From positions 1-64,000 of the forward strand of contig NC_060018.1 in assembly GCF_021134715.1 (NCBI RefSeq): a stretch of 64,000 nt of DNA, read 5' to 3'. A program made the translations under genes and the position numbers. The stretch's first letter is position 1. The number at the start of each line of letters is the position of its first letter. Under the pieces are notes generated by a model. It searched no databases and was not told where the DNA came from. It saw only the letters and a list, made by a program, of their open reading frames with translations. The stretch is from Daphnia pulex. Taxonomy: Eukaryota; Arthropoda; Branchiopoda; Diplostraca; Daphniidae. Shown here piece by piece: positions 25,897 through 34,956 of the stretch.

Positions 25897-26525
25897 TTAA
25901 TAGCGAGTGCCCAGCGACCGCGTGTTGGGTAGTTACAGACTTCTTGCAATTCACATTTTGGGCACCTGTAAGCAAGTTGAACAACATGTGAATTGTGTAA
26001 CTTAAGCTTCTTTTTCTTAACAACAGTCGCTTTACTTTCACAAACTGCTGAAACCCAAGTCTCTGGTGTGCTCTGAAATCGACAAAGATGCAGAAGATGA
26101 AAACCAAATAAACGACTAGACTGTTGGACTAGAGCCCACTCAACCTAGTTATTACAGTGAGAAAATGATTACAATACTAACCACAGGCTTATAATATAAC
26201 AATGGGAACAGGGCAATGTGATAGAAGAGGGCCCAGTTATCACTTGAAAGTTCTTAAATCAAATTACCAAATCACATTCTTCACCACGCAAATTGTTCTA
26301 AATAGGGAACATGGGCCATATGCCCATATGTGTTTTTCAGTAAAAAAAAAATACTTGTCAGTAGCGAGTCATTATGGTTGCATAAATTTAAGTTTGGATC
26401 ACACACCTGAGAGGTAAAATGTGGAACACTGGATCACAGTTGATTGACTAGCGGAAAGAGAATAATGCTGTTCACCAAAATTGGAAAGCTAAAAGTAGAA
26501 ATCATCTATCTAGCATTTCCTGTTC
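25897..26525. other. No supported gene
   Basis: Apart from the possible upstream part of the bromodomain-like relic (- strand frame open to about 26107, lysine-rich, no family recognised), nothing coding or structural is visible before the target duplication of the next transposon. Confidence 0.4.
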
Positions 26526-26533
26526 CAAGTGTG
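26526..26533. repeat. Left target site duplication CAAGTGTG
   Basis: This 8-bp sequence is identical to 28362-28369 and directly abuts the left inverted end of the 1828-bp element. Confidence 0.8.
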
Positions 26534-26845
26534 GGTTAAAGTCTATTTTAGCCGACCAAAACCTTACTTAATTCTACTTTATTTTTACTTTATTATACTT
26601 AATTTTTTCCTTAATTCTCAATTATTACTACACACTCACTTAATTTACACTTTACTTCACTTCGCTTCACTTTACTTTACTTCACTTTACTTAAATACGA
26701 GAAATTTCACGTACAACCTCTCTGTTCCCTACCGTGTAGCAGACTGGCATCCTGTCAATATTATTAAAACACTGTTGCCAAAAATTCATAATTAATACAT
26801 AATAGTGAAATATTATTTATTTTATTTATTTTCACATCGAAGCAA

Positions 26846-26917
26846 TGTCGATTAGCACTGTGATATAGCACTAGAATACAAATTCATGGCTCAGTGGTTC
26901 AAATCCGAGATCAGGTG
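26846..26917 (+). pseudogene. Degenerate tRNA-like module (copy 1)
   Basis: This segment aligns over about 80 bp with the better-preserved module at 27124-27194, at roughly 75 percent identity. It keeps TGTCGATTAGC at the 5' side, the ATAGCACTAGAAT stretch and a B-box-like GGTTCAAATCC. The T-arm stem is broken and the anticodon position reads ACA, so it cannot be a working tRNA. It is best seen as a SINE-like or tRNA-derived part of the transposon. Confidence 0.6.
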
Positions 26918-27123
26918 AAATATATAAATTACATTTTTTTTTATTTTAAAGTAAGGGTCAATCAAGATTTACTTTACTTTTTATTTTAACGTTATATTAT
27001 TTTATCCTACTTTATTATGAAGTTCATTGTGCCATATAAATACAGCTTTATTCAAATTATTACAGTTCACTTTATTATGATATAACTGTAAATGTTATTA
27101 AAACATTTTGCGAATCGAGGAAG

Positions 27124-27194
27124 TGTCGATTAGCGCTGTGGCATAGCACTAGAATTCTAACTTAATGGTTGGTGGTTCAATTCCACGATCGATG
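27124..27194 (+). pseudogene. tRNA-Arg(UCU)-like module (copy 2)
   Basis: The segment folds as a tRNA. TGTCGAT (27124-27130) pairs with ATCGATG (27188-27194) as a seven-pair acceptor stem with two G-T wobbles. TAGCGCTGTGG resembles the A box, and GGTTCAATTCC the B box, with GTGG/CCAC forming the T stem around a 7-nt loop. The anticodon loop ATTCTAA (27154-27160) puts TCT at the anticodon, and the 5-nt variable loop is regular. The order closely resembles eukaryotic tRNA-Arg(UCU). Only two pairs of the D stem and about half of the anticodon stem are intact, so it is a pseudogene or SINE head rather than an active tRNA. Confidence 0.65.
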
Positions 27195-27405
27195 AAAGTA
27201 GCATCAAATCATTATAAACTTTACTGTATTAATAACAACTTGTAAGTGGCAATCAAGTTGTTACTTTATATTACTATACTTTATTATTCATATAAAGGTC
27301 ATGGAACTATACTATATTATATCATGATGAAGATACTTTACTTTACTTTACTTTATTATGATTTTGACGTTTCATGTATACTTATAAGATAAAGTAAAGT
27401 ATAGT

Positions 27406-27450
27406 AGGTTAGGTTAGGTTAGGTTAGGTTAGGTAAGGTTAGGTTAGGTT
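27406..27450. repeat. Interstitial telomere-type tract (AGGTT)9
   Basis: Nine consecutive 5-bp units AGGTT, with one variant (AGGTA, sixth unit), equal to the arthropod telomere repeat TTAGG in another phase. The tract lies inside the 1828-bp transposon and is flanked by AGTAAAGTATAGT and ATAATAAG. It is far too short for a chromosome end. Confidence 0.92.
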
Positions 27451-28071
27451 ATAATAAGTATAATATGGCTGAAAAATTTCGATGTTTGTTGGCTGTTTTC
27501 GTTAACAAATCATTTAGCGTAAAAAGCGTAAGTTGAAATGGTGGGCTTTTGGGGGACAATCTGGATAAAAATAAAAAAAAGGGGGGGTTGGGGGGTCTCC
27601 CCCCCACAAAAAAAAACATTTTTACTGCGATTCATTGCCAAACACTGCACATTGATAAAAAATTTACTTTCATATTTAAGTTTATCATGTGTTGCGTGGA
27701 AAACTTATCAAATAAAATTTTAATATTCAAAGTATAAGTATGGCTCAAATTGTGATGCATGCAACGTCTGAGAATTTCCGTAGCAGACGACACCTGAATT
27801 AGTTTGATTTTTGACGGTGGTAGTGCAACATCTCAGGAATTAGACGGGCGTATTTTGACTAGACTTTTTGTAGCTAATAACGACTCAGAAGTGTATCACA
27901 GATTGTTCGTGAAACCAAAAACTCGCCATCTTAACTGCAGAATTTGGGATTTGCTTTTACGAAGAAATCATGTTGATTCCTTAATAAGGGACATAGAGTT
28001 GTGCTGTTAAGTTCGTTTTGTATTGCGGCAATTGGATTACCTTTAAGTAAATAAAGTAAGTGGTATTTTTA

Positions 28072-28323
28072 CTTTACCTATCTAATTCACTTTGCTTTAC
28101 TTAATCTAGATAAGTAACTAAGCGGGAATAAGCCCGAGCATACCGTAAAAATATAGTTGTTTTTGGTTATAGTATAGTAAAGTATAATGAAGTATGGTTT
28201 GATGCTTTATTATACTTTATTATACCCACCCAAAACCCCTGTATTTCCTCGCTACGCTCGGGCTCATTCCCGCTTAGTTACTTTTCTAGATTAAGTAAAG
28301 TAAAGTGAATTAGATAAGTAAAG
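28072..28323. repeat. Inner 68-bp inverted repeat
   Basis: The left arm 28072-28139 and right arm 28256-28323 are inverted copies with about four mismatches in 68 bases. Both contain the sequence AAGTAACTAAGCGGGAAT followed by AGCCCGAGC or GAGCCCGAGC. The 116-bp spacer is AT-rich. The pair lies just inside the right end of the 1828-bp element and would form a strong hairpin. Confidence 0.85.
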
Positions 28324-28361
28324 TAAAGTAAGAAGTTGGTCGGGTAAAATAGACTTTTACC

Positions 28362-28369
28362 CAAGTGTG
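28362..28369. repeat. Right target site duplication CAAGTGTG
   Basis: This is the second copy of the 8-bp target duplication, directly after the right inverted end GACTTTTACC. Confidence 0.8.
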
Positions 28370-29368
28370 ATCCAAAAAAATGTTCTCCATCCGGTCTATG
28401 ACAAAACAAAATGGAATAAGGTTGGGCAATAAGTTAATGTAATGGCAGTTATGGCTGGTAAGGAGGGTTTATTTCGCTTACTGAAATCAGAAATTTTTAA
28501 CTTACAAGTCCATGTTGAATCTGAGCCAGAGATTCAAGCAACAGTTTATTCTATCATGCACCTTTTGCTAATTGGTAGGCCTATACACAATTTTTTTCAA
28601 AAAGGTTTAATTTGCAAGTAACAAGTTGTTAACGTGGAGTCGGAACGTGTTCTTTCAATTCTAAAGTGTTGTGATATCGTCTGCTCTAGACCTCTAGTTG
28701 CCAGATGGAAAAAAAAATTTGTTGAGATTTGAGAAAAATGAGAATAATAAGTTTTTTTTTCTTTAAAATCCTTATGGTCACGCACCACGAGGAAAAAGTC
28801 AGGAAAAAGCCGTAAAACTCGAAAAATTTCAATTCACAATTCTCTATTAAAGAGGTTCGTCTGCTTTAAATAAAGAAAGTCTGGCAACATCTAATTTGCA
28901 TATTTATTTCAAATTTACTTTTATAAAATATTAAATGTAATATTTTTACAGAGAACACTGTATGAATCTGGCTAACTTAATTTTTAGTTTCTTGACATGA
29001 ATCCAGTTAACCAGTAGGAGGAAAAATAATTCACATGACCTAGAATAAAGGTCTAGTAAATGAGTAATAACTGGAAGGATATAAATTTGATTTCCCAGTA
29101 AAACTCATGTGCTTGAATCACGTAATCAGTAATCGCGAATTAGTCCGGATTCCGGAAATGAAATTTTGTTTTGCTTAAATTTCAAAATTTGATCCGCCTA
29201 GCGGCGATATCGAACACCGTCTATGAAAGTATCGATCGTAGCTTTGCCTTTGGCTATCTGACCGTAGTCTGCTTGCTATTCATTGTTGTTTTCAGATTGT
29301 TGTTTCTATTTGTCTGTCTAAATCCCTTTACGGCACAATTTTCATTGAGCACTTCCGATTACGTTAAC
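28370..29368. other. Intergenic region and likely FIBP promoter side
   Basis: No gene is supported. A partial inverted pair (agttgccaga near 28695 and tctggcaaca near 28883) is present but weak. Close to the FIBP start, 29230-29236 reads TATCGAT, part of the DRE-like TATCGATA element common in insect housekeeping promoters; its role here is inference. Confidence 0.4.
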
Positions 29369-31024
29369 ATGGAATGCAGCGTTGACGTATTTGTAGGCAA
29401 TTCCACTATAATCGACCCTGAAATATGTAGCAACTAAAAACATTATCAAATTGAAAATCCCAACCATATAATTGGATATATTATTTCTAGATCAACTCTG
29501 GGTCGACGGCAATTCCTCTCACGAGGCCGCCGACATTTTACAGCAAAGAGGAATACTTCAGCAATGGGGGGCTAATATGGATCTCCTGATGTCAGATGTA
29601 CTAGACCATTATCGAACATTTCACATGCTGGAAAAGACACTTCACACTCCACTCAAATTAACTGCCGCTGGAGAGTGGACATTTCAAATGGAGGCAGACA
29701 CTCAGCAATTGCTCATTGAAAAGTATATCTAGATGGTTAGTCAATTCCATTATCAATTTCACTTGCAATTTATTCTCATTTTTAATCATTAGATATTACG
29801 AATTGGATGATGTAGTTGTAAGGGAGGTCCTGGGGAAGAAGCTCTCCTCAAGACATCGGAAAGATTTGGATGAGGTGAGCCATTAAAAATGATAAGAGAA
29901 GGTTGAAAGCCTGTTCATTGCGGTGTGTGTGGTAAAATGTAATGTGATTTCTAAATGTTTCCTAGGTTTCTGAAAAAACAGCAATATCTCTAAGGTACAA
30001 CAAGTTAATAGGTCAGTACCTCTGTTATTAAATCATCGTCAATGGATTGATTTCCTCAGGTCTTGCAGGAGGCAATTTGACAATGTCAAGCGTATCCACA
30101 AGCTTGTCGAAGAGATGCCAGGTCACATAGTGCACAATATCCAACATAACTTTCTTCTCTCTGCTGAACTGTCGAAGTAAGTTTCCCCGTCTGTCTTTAG
30201 ACCGTTGTCGTTATTAAAATTGCATGATTCATCGGACGAAATGCCTGTCGTTTTTCTAGGAAATATGCTGCAGTGGTCTTTGTGGCCGTCAACCGTTTCG
30301 AAACCAACAAAAGAAAACTTCAGTACTTGAATTTTGGAGATTTCTACCATTGTGCTCATCAGATGATCGTTCACTGGTCCTCGACTGCTTCGTGTCACGC
30401 GACTTTAGTTAGGAATCAGTTGGAAACGGAAACGGAAATCGAAACGGATCTCGATGTCGACAGGGGATTCCTGCACGACCTGAGAGAGGTGCGCATACTC
30501 CTCGACAAAGAAAAAGAGCACAAGCATCTCGTTTGCTCTCAGCTCAAGGTGATAATCTCCCGTGTTCATTCGGTTTCATGTCAGGACGTGTGAAACTAAC
30601 CATTCCATCCGCTTAAGGGACGGCTGACGGATAAGATTTACGCCGACATGGAATCCTCTTTCAAGACGCATTCACGTTCACTCGTGTCCTTGGCCGGCAA
30701 TCTCAATAGATCGAGAGAACTGCGATCCCTCTTTGTGGACTTGGTGGAGCGCTGCGTCGAGCCTCTGAGGCAGGCCAGGTGGACATCAAGGGATTTGAGA
30801 CTGTTCCTCGACTACTACACACCAGCCGGAGTTCAATTGTTTAAAAGGTAAAGTATCTTGTTACGAATGTTTGGTCAGAATGTCAAATGTAATTTTTTTT
30901 CGTTTAACTCATTCTTTCCACTATTTTTGCTGCCCTGATGCACAGCGATTCGGCGACAGCTCTCGTATGGGAGCGCTACATGAAAGTCATTTCCAGCTGC
31001 CTAGTCAAAATCTACCACAACTAG
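29369..31024 (+). CDS. FIBP: Acidic FGF intracellular-binding protein (FIBP), eight coding exons, 371 aa
   Basis: Exons: 29369-29426, 29491-29722, 29793-29874, 29966-29994, 30060-30176, 30260-30548, 30618-30847, 30946-31024. All borders are GT-AG, phases match, and the sum is 1116 nt. The product shows the FIBP landmarks in order: [13 protein letters not shown] at the N terminus, then [35 protein letters not shown] (135-142), [37 protein letters not shown], and an ending in KIYHN. Length is close to vertebrate FIBP (about 360 aa). FIBP binds internalised acidic FGF and is linked to its growth signal; loss in humans causes overgrowth. The arthropod role is less clear. The start ATG at 29369 was chosen because family members begin there and its context is AACATGG; the frame is open 66 codons further up, but that part is hydrophobic and unlike the family. 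Introns are 64 to 98 bp. Confidence 0.95.
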
Positions 31025-31920
31025 TTCGTGTGTCGAATCAGATGCTTTAATACCTTCATTACCTACCGTCTCCTGCGACCCGGAAAATGCCCCTTGTTAT
31101 TTCCACTCCGTTTTATCGTGTGTCCACACGGGCAATTCTGAAGCAGGTGTTATACGTACGAGAATTATCCGCTTAACTCTGTAAATAAACTTTTGGAAAT
31201 TGTCAAAACATCCGTATAGATAGATAGAAACTTGTATTGCTTGTAACTGACTAGGTCGGGTATTATATACAAATGTGAAACGATTCGTAAAGCAAAGTGT
31301 ATGTGTGTGGGAGTACGGAAAGTTTGAAACAAAAAAATCGGGGAACGAGAGTGTTAAATAACCGAGTTGGTGTAATAATGTTAATTAGTTTGATCGATAA
31401 GGGGCGAGGTTTTTCTTTTTACTAAACATACCCGTCAAATGTAATTTGTTATTATTATGTTTAACTTTTTTTTTGTGCGGGTTACTCTTTTTTTTTAATA
31501 TGTAAATTTGCGCTCGTCTATCGTTGTTGCGACATGTCCTCCGCTTCTTGACGAGGCGGGAACAAGTGCTCTGGCGAGATTTAAAAAAACAAACGAAAAA
31601 GGGAATCATGTTTTTTCTTTTTGCTTTCGTTTTGGCAAGGGAAATCGTTTTAACGTGTCGATTTGCAAAGGAATTGCGCAGTGTGTCTTTCCACTGGGCA
31701 TTCGACTTGGTGATCATCAAGTCAAAGACAGAGGAGGAGGAGGACAACGAGTTCGTCGCTGAGGTAAAAAAAAAATTTGTTTTCAACGAAAAGAAGAAAA
31801 ACTGTTGGTGAAGGATTGCACGGGGCTTATTATCAAGTTAAAGGAAGCAACGAGTTAGTCATTTTCATTCTTCTCTCCTTTTTTTCACTAAGAAGAAGAA
31901 ACGAAACCAGAAAATTAAAG
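31025..31920. other. Convergent 3' intergenic region
   Basis: The two genes face each other and their stop codons are 896 bp apart, so this stretch holds both 3' untranslated regions. FIBP has an AATAAA at 31184. For the opposite gene the best candidate is ATTAAA read on the - strand near 31498, just in front of a T-rich stretch. The open frames here are antisense or low complexity. Confidence 0.5.
31184..31189 (+). terminator. FIBP polyadenylation signal AATAAA
   Basis: A canonical AATAAA lies 160 bp after the FIBP stop codon, on the coding strand, within AT-rich sequence. It is the first such signal after the gene. Confidence 0.6.
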
Positions 31921-34900
31921 CTATTTCGCGTCACCTTGCAATTTCCCGATAATATGCTTCACCCAACCCTTGGGCAAGGGAACGGCGGATGCCGACGACG
32001 ACGAAGAAGAAGAGGCCGTCGGAGAAAGAGAGTCGGGCCCTTTCCTCGGCTGAGAGCGGACCATGACGACGGCGGCGCCAGTTCGACGCTGATGAACGGG
32101 CGAATGCGAGTCGACGAGATCGTCAGAGAAGCCGCCGCCGGCTGGATGCACTTCCACCACCGTGTTGACGGTGGATGTCGAATGCTGGGAACTCGTCTCG
32201 CTCTCGTCGCCCGGCGTCTTGGCAGCCGACGAAACGGCCTGAATCAGCTCCATACGACGCTGGCTGATGGATTTCAGATTTTCCAGTGAAGCGCTGGCCG
32301 ACACTTCCTTGCCGCCGGAACGAACGCTGCCGCCATTCTCCTCCAGCGATCGCATCCGATCCAGGATGGCCATCCCGCGATGGCGACTGTGCTGCTGCTG
32401 CTGTTGGTTGTGGACTCCTCGGTGCGATTTGGAGGCGACAGGAGGTGGCGGCGGTTTCGTTTTGACGACAATCGACTCCGTCACGCTGCCCGTCTCGTCC
32501 CGATCGCTAAAGATGGCGCTGTCGCGGCACCAGTCGGCGGCGGCCCCGTCCAGCAGTTGCTCGACAGCTTCAAAGGCTCGCTCGTAAAAGAAGCCGTCCA
32601 TGCCCGTCGCCGAATCCTCGTCGTCCTCTTGGTCGCTGTCGGAATCGTCAGAGTCCATCATCATCATCTGCATGGCCGCGTCCCTCGTAGACTCAAGCGT
32701 CCCGTACCACGTCGTTTTCGAGGCCAGCGAGGCCGTCGACTTGGAGGACGACAGGTCCGAGCGCGACGTCGAATAACAACTCTGTTGCAATCGGATGTCA
32801 AAAGATGATGGGAAATTGAATTAATAAAAATGTGGAAAACTGGACAAGAGTGGATCGACTTACAGGCGTTGCGGGTGAGCAGCTGTACTTGGGGATGACG
32901 TAATCAGTCGAATCAGACAAGTTGGCGATGCGGGCGCCCACGGCGGCGCTGTGAGCGGCCGCGGCCGGACTGTTTCCGTTGTGCTGCAGGCTGTTGTGAC
33001 GCTGTCTCAGCAAATGGGCGTAGCGGCTGGCCAGGTAGTGGACGACTTTGCTGTGCTGCCGGCCGGCCGACGACGAGGAAGCCGTGCCGCTGTCGTCGTG
33101 GCTCAGACTGAAGAGCGACCCCCAAAAGTGCTCAGAGCCCGAGCGGAGCTTAGAGGACACGGAAGACAAGACCGTCTTCAGCGACGACTTGGAGGCGCTC
33201 CTGCGGTAGATTTTGTAATCCGGATGGACGTGGATGTTGTCCGTGCTGACGCGAGGCGTACTGGGAATGTCGGTCAAACTGTCGTCGAATCTAAACCACA
33301 AAAAAAGGAGAAACGGAAATTAATCTCAACGGGGGAGGAGCTAAAAAGATCAAATGTTTTACCCTTCGGTGGTCGAATGCTGATCCGTCTGATCAGACGG
33401 CCGCTCTGTCTGTGAGCGGATGTAGAGCTCGAGGGCGTCCGTCTGAAGGTCGATGGGAGCCGGACGATCGGATGCGATGGTGACTGGTCGATCCATCCAA
33501 CGAGACTTGACATCCGGTGGAGTCTACAAAACAAAACAAAAGAGGTTGACGTTTGGTTATTATTTGAGTTGTTGAGGGGCAGGGGCAGCCATCGTCCATC
33601 ACCAACCTGGAAACTGCGAGGGAGTGAACCGGATTTCTTGCCCGGCTCCGCCAAATGTTCGCTCTGCATCTGGAGCCAGACGGAAGGCACACAAGGGCTG
33701 GTCGATATGTTCAAGGGATCGACGTCCAAGTCGATGGGTTCCCTCCTCGAGCGACTCCGGCTGGTGCTGCTGGCATCCGGCTCGACGGACTGCAAGTCGG
33801 TCGAAGTCCTCCGCTGCGGTGGCGACAAGGAACGGATCCAGTTGGACCAGTGATCCGGCGAGCCAATGTGGTTCAAGAGCTTCTGGATGCGGCCGCCGAC
33901 TGTGGCCAGCGAGGCGGCGGTGGCGCCGCTCTCGGCGATCGAGGCTTCCGATTTCTTGGCCACTCGAACGGCCTGCTGGCCACGTGCTGGACACGACAGC
34001 GAGCGGCTGAGGGTGGCCTTTTGCAGCTGCTGCTGGCAGGAAAAGGCGTTGGAAAGGCCGGCCAACTGAGACGAGTCGGCCATACTTTCTGGCGTCTTGT
34101 TGCCCAGCGAGCGGCGCAAATGGCAGCGGCTAAAGTGTCCGCCTCCTACTCCTCCGCCCTCGGCCCGGATCGTGACGTAGTCGCCGTCAATGTCTGACAA
34201 AACGCCTCCGACCGCTTCCATCATGCTGCCGGGTCCCGAAGGCGAGAGGAGCGTGTCGTAGATGCCCTCGTCCAGCGTCGTCGACTCGGAGCGGACGACG
34301 TAGGGACGCGACGACGACGACGACGACGACGGCTGGCGCTCGGCCGCCCTCCGCTTCTTGCGCTGCAGGATCCGTTGGATTTCCACATTCTGCAGCACTA
34401 GTTGCTCGACGATGCGTTCCAGGCTCTCGGGCACTATCCGCTGCGGTTGCAGTTGTTGCAGTTGTTGCAATTGTTGCAATTGTTGCGGTGGCGGTGAGAG
34501 GAGCATGAGCGGTTCCGGGTCGACTGCCGCCGCCGCCACCGCCCTGGACGAGGACGGACCGGCAATTTCAACTTGAAGCGCCCCGCTCGATTCCCGCAGT
34601 TGTTCGTCACGCATCTTGCCGTTGACGGCGCTGCTGCTGAGGCCGCCGCTCCCAGCATTTGTACAACTCGTTGGTTCCGCTTCACTCTGGCTCACAACCT
34701 GACTCGTTTCCCGACAAGGTTCAGACCGACGCCGCCACGCTCCAAATTTCCGCACCTGAAATGTTGACGAGGGGATGAAAAAGAGCCAGTGTTTTTTAAT
34801 TTAATTAGCAAGTACCTTATTTTTAGCCGCTTCGGCCGCCGACGGACAGCTGTGCGTACTGCACTTGCGCTCGTGATCGACGTCGCTCCTGTCCTGACTG

Positions 34901-34956
34901 ACGCTCCTGTCGCGCGAGTCCAAACTCCTGCGCAATCGTCGCGGGATGAGCGGCGA
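31921..34956 (-). CDS. RhoGEF exons 8-12: long disordered C-terminal region
   Basis: Exons 34956-34816, 34755-33607, 33523-33363, 33290-32864 and 32781-31921 encode residues 753-1664. Features are an SR-rich stretch ([14 protein letters not shown]), the RRRSEPC motif, the Gln-rich run and short coiled coil at 890-934, [13 protein letters not shown], an [14 protein letters not shown] helix with RDSAIFSD after an acidic cluster, and the end [15 protein letters not shown] before TAG at 31921. Introns are short (60 to 83 bp). After exon 9 the frame changes, so reading straight through intron 9 gives a false C terminus. Confidence 0.88.

Larger units (their letters stand above)
26534..28361. mobile_element. 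1828-bp foldback DNA transposon, non-autonomous
   Basis: The outer ends are inverted: GGTTAAAGTCTATTTTAGCC at 26534 and, on the opposite strand from 28361, GGTAAAAGTCTATTTTACCC. Similarity runs about 37 bp and then continues as TTTAC-rich sequence. The element is flanked by an 8-bp direct repeat CAAGTGTG (26526-26533 and 28362-28369), a target site duplication. An 8-bp duplication fits hAT, P or Merlin-like families; the GG...CC ends do not decide which. The interior is built of TTTAC/AGTAA repeats, two tRNA-like modules, a TTAGG tract, a homopolymer-rich part near 27570-27620, and a 68-bp inverted pair at the right. The longest open frame (27804-28010, 68 codons) has no recognisable domain, so no transposase is present. 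Confidence 0.82.

Noticed and set aside
29171..29368. 66-codon N-terminal extension of FIBP
   Set aside because: In frame and open, but hydrophobic and absent from the family; the ATG at 29369 has the better context and matches the known start.
33274..33540. C-terminal part of the long frame that ends at 33274
   Set aside because: It reads through intron 9 in the wrong frame; splicing 33607 to 33523 gives a frame that continues to the next exon.
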